From contig CAVTPF010000024.1 in assembly GCA_963736525.1 (NCBI GenBank), positions 1-64,000 of the forward strand: a stretch of 64,000 bases of DNA, written 5' to 3'. The first letter of the stretch is position 1. Each line of letters starts with the position of its first letter. The position numbers were made by a program, and so were the translations under genes. This DNA is from Bog-473 sp963736525 (GTDB lineage Bacteria > Actinomycetota > Acidimicrobiia > Acidimicrobiales > RAAP-2). Below, in pieces: positions 25,360 to 33,744 of this stretch. The notes beneath the pieces are model-generated. The model was given only the letters and a program-made list of their open reading frames with translations. It made no database searches and was not told the origin of the DNA.

Positions 25360-26838
25360 TCAGAACGCGGGGCTGCGCCCGGGCTCGGGGAGCGACTCGG
25401 TCGCCGCCAGCACGGCCTCCGCGACGTGGTCCACTCGAGGGCGCAGCTGGCGGTACACCTCGACCGCACCGGGGTCCGGCACGATCAGCGCCTCCACGGG
25501 GTCGAGCTGATCGAGGGTGAGGCCGGTGCCCAGCGCTCTCCCCGCCAACAGCGCGGCACCGGCCGACGCCGCCTCGCCCGATCGGTGGCGCGTCGCCGGC
25601 ACCCCGAGCACGGAGGTGAGGACCTCGACCCACACCGGCAGGCCCGATCCGGCGCCCCCGAGGGTCACCCCCTCCGCGGTGGACCCGCCGAGTCGTCCGA
25701 CCGTCACCACCTCCATCACCCGCAGCACGTCCCAGGCCACGGCCTCCATGACGGCACGCGCCAGGTCGCTGGCGCCGTGGGCGGCGCCGAGCCCCACGAA
25801 ACCGGCCCGGGCGTCGTCACGCCACCACGGGGCCCGGGCGCCGTCGAGCCAGGGCGCCGCCACCACCCCGCGGGCGCCGGCCGGGCTCTCGCCCGCCAGG
25901 CGGGCCAGCTCGTTGGGCGTGCGGTCGAGCAGTCGCCCCAGCCAGGCCAGAAACGAGCCGGCCGCCGACAGCCCGCCCTCGAGCAGCCAGCCCCCGTCGG
26001 CGGCCCGCGTCACCACCGCGCCGGCCGGTGAGGGCACGGGGCGCTCGTGCACCGGCACCGACACGTTCCCGGTGGTGCCCCAGCTGACCATCGGATGGTC
26101 CTCCGACGCGCCCGAGCCCAGGACCTCGCACTGGCGGTCCCCGGCTCCGATGACGACGGGGATGCCCGGGCGGAGGCCGAGTTCGGCGCCGGGCACCGCC
26201 TTCATGTGGCCGACCACGGTGTCGGACGACACGACGCTGGGAAGCTTGCCCAGCGCGGGGCCGGCCAGCTCTCGCACCGCATTGCCATCGAAGTCGTACA
26301 AGCCGCTGCGCGACGCGAACGTGGCGTCGGTCACCAGCTGGTCGGTCATGCGGTAGACGATGAAGTCCCGCGGCGAAAGGATGACGTCGGCGGACTCGAG
26401 CCGTCCCGGCTCGTTATGGGCGAGCCAGGCGAGCTTCGCCGCCACGGCGCCGGCGTCGAGCGGGATCCCCGTGCGGGCCCGGTTGATGTCGTCGCCCCCC
26501 ATGCGCTCGGCCAACGCGCGCGCCTCCGCCGCGGCGCGGTGATCGGACCAGAGGATGCCCTTGCCCACCGGGTCACCCTGTGCGTTCACCGGCACGAAGG
26601 TCTGCCGGGCCCCCGAGCACGCCACGACGTCGACGTCGCCGAACGCCCCGGGAGCCTGCGCCCGGGCCTCCGCGCACGCGATGACGAGGGTGGTCCACCA
26701 GCGCAGCGGGTCCTGCTCGCTCCAGCCCACGTTGGGGTGGGTCGTGGCCAGCTCCGAGCGCGCCAGCGACACCAGGCCGCCGTCGCCCCACAGGCCGACC
26801 TTGGTGACGGTCGTGCCGAAGTCGATGGTCAGGATCAC
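25360..26838 (-). CDS. FGGY family carbohydrate kinase
   Basis: 492-residue sugar kinase. The N-terminal phosphate-binding loop is LTIDFGTTVTKVG, and the second domain has GIPVVIGAGDRQCEVLGSG and WGTTGN, the two FGGY signatures. The catalytic Asp is likely in the RPGIPVVIGAGD block. It phosphorylates a sugar, polyol or sugar acid, probably the step before aldol cleavage by the neighbour. The GTG start overlaps the aldolase stop by 4 bases (GTGA), so the two are translationally coupled. Confidence 0.88.
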   Translation of the reverse strand: MILTIDFGTTVTKVGLWGDGGLVSLARSELATTHPNVGWSEQDPLRWWTTLVIACAEARAQAPGAFGDVDVVACSGARQTFVPVNAQGDPVGKGILWSDHRAAAEARALAERMGGDDINRARTGIPLDAGAVAAKLAWLAHNEPGRLESADVILSPRDFIVYRMTDQLVTDATFASRSGLYDFDGNAVRELAGPALGKLPSVVSSDTVVGHMKAVPGAELGLRPGIPVVIGAGDRQCEVLGSGASEDHPMVSWGTTGNVSVPVHERPVPSPAGAVVTRAADGGWLLEGGLSAAGSFLAWLGRLLDRTPNELARLAGESPAGARGVVAAPWLDGARAPWWRDDARAGFVGLGAAHGASDLARAVMEAVAWDVLRVMEVVTVGRLGGSTAEGVTLGGAGSGLPVWVEVLTSVLGVPATRHRSGEAASAGAALLAGRALGTGLTLDQLDPVEALIVPDPGAVEVYRQLRPRVDHVAEAVLAATESLPEPGRSPAF

Positions 26839-27602
26839 CGGCCGTGCACCAGCGCCTCGACCAGGCCGGCCATCTCTGCCGGGTCAGGGTCCTGGTAGAC
26901 GGTCCGGCCCATGGCCATGCCGGCACCCCCGCCCTCCAGGACGTCGCGCACCTCGTCCAACACGTGGTCGCGCCCCGCGTCGGTGCGCGGTCCGCCGAGG
27001 AAGAGGACGGGCACCCCAACACTGGCCACCACCCGTGCGACGGCGCGCTGCCGCTCGGCCCCCGGGTGCGCCGCGGGCACGGGGACCTTTATGACCGGGG
27101 CACCCATGTCGTGCGCCACGACCGCGGCCAGCACGACGGCGTCGGCGTCGTGCCGCACCCGCCCCTCGTGCCACAGCAGCGGCTCCACCAGGGCCTCCAG
27201 GCCCGCCTGGCGCGACTGCTCGAGCACCTGGCCCAGCAGCTCGAGCGCGGCGGCCGTGACCGGGTCCTCCATGTCGATGCGCGTCATGTGCTTGACGCCC
27301 GTCCAGCCGTCGGCGGCCGCCCGGGGCACGCTGGCCACCAGGCGATCGTCGAGCTCGAAGGCTGAGCCGGCCAGGCCGGTGCGGTTGATGGAGAGGTAGG
27401 TGCGGTGCCGGGCGGTGAGGTGGCCCGCCGCCGCCAAGCCGGACAGGGGCTGCGCGGTGGCCAGGATCCCGTCGCAGAAGGGCAGCGCCCGGGCCAGGGA
27501 GTCGAAGAACGCCGCCCAGTTCTCGGTCGTCAGGACGGCACGGGCCCGGTGGTCCGCGGCCAGGATGAATGCCGGCGTGGGCAGCGGCCCGGCGCCGGTC
27601 AC
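26835..27602 (-). CDS. class I (DeoC/FbaB/LacD-like) aldolase
   Basis: 255-residue beta/alpha-barrel resembling FbaB-type and Cgl0159-like aldolases. The DHR motif is at residues 17-19 (LAADHRAR), the Glu in LEALVEPL and the Schiff-base Lys is about 172 in PVIKVPVP; the phosphate-binding end is FLGGPRTDAGRD with GMAMGRTVYQ. It would cleave a phosphorylated sugar or sugar acid to triose-level products. It overlaps genes on both sides by GTGA junctions, a strong sign of stoichiometric co-expression with the dehydrogenase and kinase. Confidence 0.82.
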   Translation of the reverse strand: MTGAGPLPTPAFILAADHRARAVLTTENWAAFFDSLARALPFCDGILATAQPLSGLAAAGHLTARHRTYLSINRTGLAGSAFELDDRLVASVPRAAADGWTGVKHMTRIDMEDPVTAAALELLGQVLEQSRQAGLEALVEPLLWHEGRVRHDADAVVLAAVVAHDMGAPVIKVPVPAAHPGAERQRAVARVVASVGVPVLFLGGPRTDAGRDHVLDEVRDVLEGGGAGMAMGRTVYQDPDPAEMAGLVEALVHGR

Positions 27603-28486
27603 GCGGCGCCGGCCAGCGCCAGCACGACCTTGGCCACCGAGGAGAAATCCTCGCGGCCGTAGCCGGCGGTGCTCGCCGCGGTCAGCATCTGGCGCGCCAC
27701 CGCCGTGGTGGGCACGGGCACGCCCGAACGTGCCGCATAGGCCATGGCGAGGTCGAGGTCCTTGGCCATGAGGTCGGTCATGAAGCCGGGCGCCCAGCCG
27801 TTCGACGCCGGGCTCTCGGGGACCACACCGGGCACCGGCAGGCGGGTCCGCACCGCCACGCAGTCGCCCGTGGCATGGGTCAGCACCTGCAGCAGCTTCT
27901 CCATGTCGACGCCCGACTTGAGCGCCATGGCGGTGGCCTCCGCCGTCGCCGTCATCTGCGCCGCGTAGATCAGGTTGTTGCACAGCTTCACGACCTGGCC
28001 CATGCCCGGGCCGCCGACGTGCACGATGAGCCCGGAGAAGGGCTCCAGGGCCGGCTCGGTCTCGGCGAGCACCGCGGCGTCGCCACCGACCATCAGGGTC
28101 AGCATCCCCTTCTGTGCGCCGGCCGTACCGCCCGACAGCGGTGCATCGAGGTAGCGGGCACCCGTGGCGCCCACCAGGGCGTGCTGCGCCCGCTCCACCT
28201 CGGGATCGATGGTGGAGCAGTCGACCACCGTCTGGCCTGCTCCCAGGGCGGGCCGCATGGCCTCGACGACCTCCGCCACCTCGGGCGAGTTGGGGACGCA
28301 CAGCATGATCACCTGCGACGCCTCGGCCACTCCGCGCGGCGACCCACCGTCCGTCGCGCCCTGGGACACGGCGGCGTCGATCGGCCCCCGGCCGCGCGAC
28401 GCCACCGTCACCTCGTGGCCGGCCGCGATCAGGTGCCCCGCCATGGGCAGCCCCATGGCGCCGAGCCCGATGAATCCGATGCGCAT
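27599..28486 (-). CDS. 3-hydroxyisobutyrate-dehydrogenase-like NAD(P)-dependent oxidoreductase
   Basis: 295-residue beta-hydroxyacid dehydrogenase. The Rossmann loop is GFIGLGAMGLPMAGHL, the substrate-binding motif is DAPLSGGTAGA (about 114-124) and the catalytic Lys is 167 in VVKLCNNL. Relatives include tartronate-semialdehyde reductase and the threonate/erythronate dehydrogenases of acid-sugar catabolism. In this operon oxidation of a sugar acid before phosphorylation is plausible. GGAGGGAG precedes the ATG at 28486. Confidence 0.88.
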   Translation of the reverse strand: MRIGFIGLGAMGLPMAGHLIAAGHEVTVASRGRGPIDAAVSQGATDGGSPRGVAEASQVIMLCVPNSPEVAEVVEAMRPALGAGQTVVDCSTIDPEVERAQHALVGATGARYLDAPLSGGTAGAQKGMLTLMVGGDAAVLAETEPALEPFSGLIVHVGGPGMGQVVKLCNNLIYAAQMTATAEATAMALKSGVDMEKLLQVLTHATGDCVAVRTRLPVPGVVPESPASNGWAPGFMTDLMAKDLDLAMAYAARSGVPVPTTAVARQMLTAASTAGYGREDFSSVAKVVLALAGAA

Positions 28487-28514
28487 GCCTCTCCCTCCAG
28501 ACGTCTCGGCGGTG

Positions 28515-29867
28515 CTAGGCGAAGTGGGGCAGCCACTCCGCCGTGCCGGCCAGCAGCCCCTCGACCATGGCCTCCGTGGCGCGCAGGTCGCCCCGGCCGG
28601 CCAGGGGGTCGAGGGCGAAGGCCTCCGCGGCCAACGTGCGGTCTCCGCGGAGCGCCGCCTCCACGGTCAGCTCCTGGGTGGCGACGTGGCGCCGCACGAT
28701 CTCGTCGTAGGGGGGCAGCAGGACGGAGCGGTCGCGGCCCCGGATGCCATCGCCGTCGATGACGCAGATCGACTCCACCACGACGTCGGGCGGCAGGCCC
28801 GCGGCCTGGCCGGCATTGGGGATGTTGACCGGCGCCTCGAACGGCTCGCCCGTGAGCATGGCCTGCATCATCGGCGACGGCAGCTCCCCCGATTGCCACG
28901 TCTGCAGGTCCTTGGTGCCCGCCAGCCACGCGTCGACGTCGGCCACGTACTCGGCCTGGTGCTGCTCCCGCTTGGAGATGGGGCTGAGCCCGATGTTGTA
29001 CGCGGCGCCCCAGTCGGACTCGGGGGTCAGTGCAAACGGCACGAACTCGGCGATGTGCCGATCGCCGGCGGCCGGGAAGGTGCCCCAGCGGTCCAGGAGC
29101 GTGAGCTTGAAGAGGTGGCGTTGCGCGAAGTCCAGCTTGGAGAACATCTCGGCCCCGGGGCGCCCCGGGTACGGCGCCAGCGACTCGAGGCCGCCCACCT
29201 CGTCGACCAACTTGCGCAGGATGTCGAACCCGTCGGAGCCGTCGACCTCCAGCGAGGTCAGCACGGGGAAGTGGTTCACGCCGGCCACCGACGCCGAGAC
29301 GGCGTCGAGCGGTCGCCCGAGCGCAATGGCCAGGTCCATGCAGAAGTTGCCCACCTCGTGGCACAGCCCCACCGTCTTTATGCTCGTCTCCCGGCACACC
29401 GAGCGGGTCAACGCGGTCATGGGGTTGGTGATGTTGAAGAGCCAGGCATCGGGGCAGCGCTCCTCCATGGTCTTGCCTATGCCGACGAGGACGGGGATGT
29501 TGCGCAGGGCGCGGTTGATCCCGCCCGGGCCGACGGTGTCCCCCACGGTCTGCGTGATGCCGTGCGCCGCGGGCACGTCGAGGTCGACCGCCATGGAGCG
29601 AAACCCGCCGGTCGAGATGCACACGATGACGAAGTCGGCGCCGTCGAGCGCCGCGTTGAGGTCTGTGGTGGCCGCGATGGTGGCCCGTGCCCCCATGGCC
29701 TCGTTGAGCTTGTGGGCCAGCGCCTCCATCTTGGGCAGCGGCACCGGGTCGATGTCCTCGAGCACGAGATGCATGCCGGCAAGGGCGGGCGTGCCGAAGA
29801 GGTCCGCCATCAGCTCGGGGGCCCACTGGTAGCTACCGCCGCCGACGATCGTCACGTGGGTGCTCAC
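28515..29867 (-). CDS. glycoside hydrolase family 4 (NAD+/Mn2+-dependent)
   Basis: 450-residue GH4 enzyme (alpha-glucosidase, alpha-galactosidase, alpha-galacturonidase or 6-phospho-glucosidase). The NAD loop is IVGGGSYQW, NITNPM is at 145-150, the metal-binding CHE at 169-171 and NHF at 198-200. GH4 uses an oxidation-elimination mechanism. The missing basic phosphate-recognition loop cannot be judged by eye. It is the first gene of the five-gene operon; GTG 29867 lies 6 bases after a TACTGT box, so the transcript may be leaderless. Confidence 0.9.
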   Translation of the reverse strand: MSTHVTIVGGGSYQWAPELMADLFGTPALAGMHLVLEDIDPVPLPKMEALAHKLNEAMGARATIAATTDLNAALDGADFVIVCISTGGFRSMAVDLDVPAAHGITQTVGDTVGPGGINRALRNIPVLVGIGKTMEERCPDAWLFNITNPMTALTRSVCRETSIKTVGLCHEVGNFCMDLAIALGRPLDAVSASVAGVNHFPVLTSLEVDGSDGFDILRKLVDEVGGLESLAPYPGRPGAEMFSKLDFAQRHLFKLTLLDRWGTFPAAGDRHIAEFVPFALTPESDWGAAYNIGLSPISKREQHQAEYVADVDAWLAGTKDLQTWQSGELPSPMMQAMLTGEPFEAPVNIPNAGQAAGLPPDVVVESICVIDGDGIRGRDRSVLLPPYDEIVRRHVATQELTVEAALRGDRTLAAEAFALDPLAGRGDLRATEAMVEGLLAGTAEWLPHFA

Positions 29868-29873
29868 GCCGCC

Positions 29874-29883
29874 ACAGTACAGT
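29874..29883. promoter_or_regulatory. overlapping divergent -10 boxes (bidirectional promoter)
   Basis: The 10 bases ACAGTACAGT contain TACAGT on the plus strand (29878-29883), 7 bases before the GTG at 29891, and TACTGT on the minus strand (29879-29874), 6 bases before the GTG at 29867. Both distances fit leaderless mRNAs. No good -35 elements are seen. Confidence 0.4.
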
Positions 29884-29890
29884 CCCCGTC

Positions 29891-30286
29891 GTGAGCAGCC
29901 TCCGGCGCCGCGCCCCGCTGGCGCTCGCCGCCGCCTTCGCCACCAGCGGCACGGTGCATTGGGTGCGCCCGCAGGCCTTCGCCTCGATCATGCCGCGGGT
30001 GATCCCCGCCGAGCGCCACATCGATCTCATCTACGTGAGCGGGTTGGCCGAGCTGGTGTGCGCCGTCGGGCTCGTCCGGCGCACACGGTGGGCCGCCGCC
30101 GCCAGCGTGGCCGTGCTGGTGGCGATCTTCCCGGCCAACCTCCAGATGGCACTCGACGCCGGCAGCGGTCGCAACCCGGGCCCGGCGGACAACCGAGTCG
30201 TCGCCTGGGGCCGGCTCCCCCTGCAGCTGCTCATGGTGTGGGCCGCGCTCCAGGCGCGCCCTCGACGCGACGGGCGCCCGCGCTGA
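29891..30286 (+). CDS. DoxX-like small membrane protein
   Basis: 131 residues with four predicted helices: RAPLALAAAFATSGTVHWV, LIYVSGLAELVCAVGLV, AAAASVAVLVAIFPANLQMAL and LPLQLLMVWAALQA. The pattern and the PANLQMAL motif fit DoxX-like proteins, some of which belong to redox complexes. The role here is unknown. It is divergent from the GH4 operon with 23 bases between start codons. Confidence 0.75.
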   Translation: MSSLRRRAPLALAAAFATSGTVHWVRPQAFASIMPRVIPAERHIDLIYVSGLAELVCAVGLVRRTRWAAAASVAVLVAIFPANLQMALDAGSGRNPGPADNRVVAWGRLPLQLLMVWAALQARPRRDGRPR

Positions 30287-30316
30287 GCCCCATGGAGACC
30301 CGGGTGATCCGCCCCG

Positions 30317-30781
30317 TCACACCAGCCGCTTCTCCCCCCAGAAGCAGGCGAACGGGTTGTCGTTGTAGGGGGGCACCTCCGTGTACCCCGCCGCGCGATA
30401 CAAGTGCAACGCGTGCACCTGCTTGGGCCCCGTATCGAGGCGGGTGACCGCGTACCCGAGCGAGCGCGCCGTGTCCTCGAGGGCGGTGAGCAGCGCCGCC
30501 GCCACCCCTCGCGAGCGGGCCGCGGGCCGGACGTACATCCGCTTGATCTCCGCCACTCCGGGGCCCAGACGGCGCAACCCTCCCCCGGCGACGGCCGCCG
30601 ACCCCTCGTAGCCGACGACATAGGCACCGCCCGGCGCGCGCAGCTCGGCCGGATCGAGCGGTGGGTTGTCCAGCCGGCTGAACGTCTCGTAGGCGTCGTT
30701 CAGTTCGACGCGCATGGCAGCCAGGAGCTCGGGGGCCGGGGGCACGTCGGGGTCGCTGACCTCGAAACGGACGGTCGTCAC
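30317..30781 (-). CDS. GNAT family N-acetyltransferase
   Basis: 154-residue acetyltransferase. The CoA-binding motif is IKRMYVRPAARSRGVAAALL and the motif B segment is ALHLYRAAGYTEVPPYNDNPFACFWGEKRL, a common ending in amino-group acetyltransferases such as those near PhnO/YjgM. The GTG start overlaps the upstream epimerase stop by 4 bases (GTGA), so the pair is coupled. The substrate is unknown. Confidence 0.87.
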   Translation of the reverse strand: MTTVRFEVSDPDVPPAPELLAAMRVELNDAYETFSRLDNPPLDPAELRAPGGAYVVGYEGSAAVAGGGLRRLGPGVAEIKRMYVRPAARSRGVAAALLTALEDTARSLGYAVTRLDTGPKQVHALHLYRAAGYTEVPPYNDNPFACFWGEKRLV

Positions 30782-31698
30782 GGCACCCGGTCGGGATGCA
30801 GCGCCCTCGCCATGCGCCGCATGCCCTCACGCCAGTCGACCGTCGTGGGCCCGACCAGTTCGTGCATGCGCGTCGTGTCGATCTCCACGCTGTCGATCGT
30901 GTGCTCCGTGGGCTCGAAACGCGCCTCCACCCCGGCCAGGTCGGCCAGGTGGGTACACCACTCCTCGATGCTCACGGGCTCGCTCCCACCCCAGTTCACC
31001 GTCACCGCCGGCACCGCGGCGGCCCCGAGAAGGCGCGGCACCATGGCGAGGATGTCGTCGGCGTGCAGGGGGTGGTAGATGCTCGGCGCGTCGACGTGGA
31101 CAGGCACCGCGTGACCCGACAACATCATGTGGAGGTGGATGGCCGGCCACCCGCCGTTGTCGCCGTAGGGCACCGACAGACGGGCGATGGTGGTCGGCAG
31201 CCCGAAGCGCTGGGCCCCCGAGCGCGCCGTCCCCTCCGCCGCGATTTTGCAGATGCTGTACGTCCGCAGGAATGGCCAGACACCGTGGTTGTCGCCGAGC
31301 GGGCCGTCCTCGTCGAAGACACGGTGGCCGTCCGGCTTGTAGACGGCGGTGGACGAGCAGTGCAGGAACGCGCGCGCGGCGCGGTGGTGCTCCATCAGGT
31401 GGGCGAGGCCGCCACTGTTGGCCGCCAGGTCCCTCTCCCAGTCGTTGGTCTTGGCCACTGCGAAGTGGAGGACGTAGTCGGCGTCCGCCGGCAGTCCGGC
31501 CACGTCGCCGGTCACCAGGTCGACCGGCACGCATTCCACGCCGGCAGCCTCCAGGTCGCCCCGGGCCGACGCGTCGGAGAAGCGGGCCGCCCCGATGACG
31601 CGGTTGTCGCGGGCCAGGGCCGTGGCGAGGGGACGCGCCACCTGGCCGGTGACACCGGTGACGACGATCGTGCTGCCGTGCAGGGAGGTCGGGCTCAT
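30778..31698 (-). CDS. NAD-dependent epimerase/dehydratase (extended SDR)
   Basis: 306-residue extended SDR. The nucleotide loop is VTGVTGQVARPL and the Y-x-x-x-K is in TYSICKIAAEG after LHCSSTAVYKP. It resembles sugar-nucleotide epimerases and 3-beta-HSD-like reductases. It could modify a sugar nucleotide or a ketone; context does not decide. It leads a two-gene unit with the acetyltransferase and starts back to back with the sequence encoding the DUF1543 protein. Confidence 0.87.
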   Translation of the reverse strand: MSPTSLHGSTIVVTGVTGQVARPLATALARDNRVIGAARFSDASARGDLEAAGVECVPVDLVTGDVAGLPADADYVLHFAVAKTNDWERDLAANSGGLAHLMEHHRAARAFLHCSSTAVYKPDGHRVFDEDGPLGDNHGVWPFLRTYSICKIAAEGTARSGAQRFGLPTTIARLSVPYGDNGGWPAIHLHMMLSGHAVPVHVDAPSIYHPLHADDILAMVPRLLGAAAVPAVTVNWGGSEPVSIEEWCTHLADLAGVEARFEPTEHTIDSVEIDTTRMHELVGPTTVDWREGMRRMARALHPDRVP

Positions 31699-31729
31699 GG
31701 CCCCCTTTCGTACTCGCTACGCTGCGCGC

Positions 31730-31978
31730 GTGCACCTCTTCGCCGCGTTCTTGGGTGGCGAGCTGGCTCCCGGACGCATGGGCGAGGACCACGAGATCGT
31801 CTTCGTGGTGGCCGAGGACCTTCTGGCCGCTCGCCGCGCCGCGAAGGCGAAGTGGCGCGGGCAGGGTCGACCCCATGTCGACGCCCTCACCAGGGTGGAC
31901 ATGATCGACGGCTGGGCCATCGGGCTCCAGCCGGGCGGCGAGGGTGACGTCATGGAGACGGTCGGGTACAACGAGTAG
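31730..31978 (+). CDS. DUF1543 domain protein
   Basis: 82 residues covering one DUF1543 domain: LFAAFLGGELAPGRMGEDHEIVFVV, then RPHVDALTRVDMIDGWAIGL. The family is widespread and has no known function. The GTG at 31730 matches the domain start, and a TACGCT -10-like box sits 6 bases upstream, so the mRNA may be leaderless. An upstream ATG at 31697 would extend it by 11 residues and overlap the divergent epimerase start codon. Confidence 0.75.
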   Translation: MHLFAAFLGGELAPGRMGEDHEIVFVVAEDLLAARRAAKAKWRGQGRPHVDALTRVDMIDGWAIGLQPGGEGDVMETVGYNE

Positions 31979-31986
31979 GCACGCCC

Positions 31987-32763
31987 TCACACGACGGGCG
32001 TCAGCCCTCCGTCCAGGTTGATGGCGGTGCCGGTCAGATAGGAGGAGCGGGCGGAGAGCAGGAAGCACCCCAGGTCCGCGAACTCCTCGGCGCGCCCGAA
32101 CCGCCCGAGTGGGATGCCCGAGTCCTTGGCCAGCCGCTCGTAGAACGCCGCCAGGTCGATCCCGGACGCGGCGGCGCGACGGGCCCACTGGCCGCTCTCG
32201 ATGAGTCCGATGAGGACGGCGTTGACGCGTACGCCGTCGGGTGCCAGCTCCTTGGAGAGCGCCTTCATCAGCGCCATTCCGGCGGCCCGGGTGACCGAGC
32301 TGGGCTCGCTGGCCGCGCCCGGTGCCTTGGCCGCCAAGGCGAGGGTGAACAGGATGGATCCCTTGCTGGCCCGGAGGAGGGGCAACGCCAGGCGGGTCAG
32401 GCGCACCGCGGCCATCAGCTTGAGATCTATGTCGGACTCCCAGGTGGCGTCGTCGACCGACTCGATGGAGCCGGCCGCCGCACGGCCCGCGTTGTGCACC
32501 ACGCCGTCGATACGGCCCCACCGCGCTGCCGCGGCGTCGACGAAACCCTGCAGGTCCTCGACCCGGGACACGTCGGCCCGCCGCGCCAGCACATCGCCAC
32601 CCGCGACCTGCAGGGTCGCCTCGGCCGAACGCAGCCGCTCCTCGTCGCGGCCGCACACGGCGACGGACGCGCCCTCCCGCGACAGCAGCGTGGCGAGCGC
32701 CAGACCGAGCCCGTCGGTACCACCCGTGATGAGCACGACCTTGCCGGCCAACTGGAGCTCCAT
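31987..32763 (-). CDS. SDR-fold protein with atypical active site
   Basis: 258 residues. The coenzyme loop is intact (LITGGTDGLGLAL; HNAGRA), and the C-terminus ends in SYLTGTAINLDGGLTP, as in FabG-like SDRs. Aligning on the conserved LSKELAPDGVRVN, the catalytic Tyr is Ser155 and the Lys is Arg159; the Ser position near 142 is Ala. Either the chemistry differs or the protein is a binding or regulatory homologue; similar SDR sequences with RAAG in this place exist. GAGGGAGG precedes the ATG. It follows another SDR by 44 bases. Confidence 0.85.
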   Translation of the reverse strand: MELQLAGKVVLITGGTDGLGLALATLLSREGASVAVCGRDEERLRSAEATLQVAGGDVLARRADVSRVEDLQGFVDAAAARWGRIDGVVHNAGRAAAGSIESVDDATWESDIDLKLMAAVRLTRLALPLLRASKGSILFTLALAAKAPGAASEPSSVTRAAGMALMKALSKELAPDGVRVNAVLIGLIESGQWARRAAASGIDLAAFYERLAKDSGIPLGRFGRAEEFADLGCFLLSARSSYLTGTAINLDGGLTPVV

Positions 32764-32807
32764 GTCAGTCCTCCCTCGTCCCGATGGTCGGCGCGACCCG
32801 TTCGATC

Positions 32808-33569
32808 TCAGCGCTCCTGCTCGGTGGGCCGGATCAGGATCTCGTTGACCGCCACCCGCCGTGGTTGCGTCACCGCGTACCGGATGCTCTCGGCGATGTC
32901 CTCCGCATGCAGGATCTCTATGGACCCGAACGTCTGGGCCATGCCTTCGAGGACCTCGGGCCGGTTGTGCATGGCGAGCTCGGTGGCCGTGGCCCCGGGC
33001 TCAATGAGGGTGACCCTGACATGACGCGCAGTGACCTCCTGGCGCAGCGACTCGCTGAACGCGCCGACACCATGCTTCGTGGCGTTGTAGACACCGCTGT
33101 TGAGGCGCGCCACCCGACCCGCGACTGAGCTCACGTTGACGACGTCCGCCACCGAGCGTGGTTCGATGTCCGCCGCGGCCAGCAAGTGCGGCAGCGCGGC
33201 ATGCGTGCAGTAGAGCAGGCCGAGCAGGTTGAGGTGGACCATGCGCTGCCACTCCTCGAGTGGCGCGTCGACGATGGGTCCGAGCAGCATGACCCCCGCG
33301 TTGTTGACGAGGGTGTCGAGCCGGCCCAGCTCGCCCACCGCCGTGTCCACGGCCCGCTTGGCCTGGTCGGGGGCGGTGATGTCGGCCTCTATCACCAGCG
33401 CCGCCCCGGCCCCCCCGATCCGCTCGGCCAGGGCCTCGAGCCGGTCGCGCCGGCGTGCCACGAGGGCCACGGTCGCTCCCTCCTCGGCCAGGACCACCGC
33501 TGTCGCCTCGCCGATGCCGCTGCTCGCACCGGTCACGAGGGCGACCGTCCCTTCCAACCTCTTCGTCAT
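32808..33569 (-). CDS. short-chain dehydrogenase/reductase
   Basis: 253-residue classical SDR of the YdfG-like group. It has LVTGASSGIGEAT, LVNNAGVM, the catalytic Ser in NVSSVAGR and Y-x-x-x-K in YNATKHGV, all complete. It would reduce a carbonyl with NAD(P)H. ATG 33569 is preceded by GGAGG at 4 bases. It probably forms an operon with the atypical SDR downstream. Confidence 0.9.
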   Translation of the reverse strand: MTKRLEGTVALVTGASSGIGEATAVVLAEEGATVALVARRRDRLEALAERIGGAGAALVIEADITAPDQAKRAVDTAVGELGRLDTLVNNAGVMLLGPIVDAPLEEWQRMVHLNLLGLLYCTHAALPHLLAAADIEPRSVADVVNVSSVAGRVARLNSGVYNATKHGVGAFSESLRQEVTARHVRVTLIEPGATATELAMHNRPEVLEGMAQTFGSIEILHAEDIAESIRYAVTQPRRVAVNEILIRPTEQER

Positions 33570-33744
33570 GCGGCCTCCAGCTCGGTCTGCGGGCGGCCCC
33601 GACCGGCCTCCCGCCACCACGGTCTAATGGCTCATGGCCGGCACGCACCGCCGCACCCACCGGTCCGCCATCGCCCGCGCATCCCCGGCCCCGTCTGCTG
33701 CATGCCCCCGGTCCGGCTCCGGGACCGAGGCGGGCCCCGGGACG

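Noticed and set aside
30827..32656. A 609-codon minus-strand frame over the epimerase and SDR
   Set aside because: Low-complexity translation and no motif; the real genes are in other frames.
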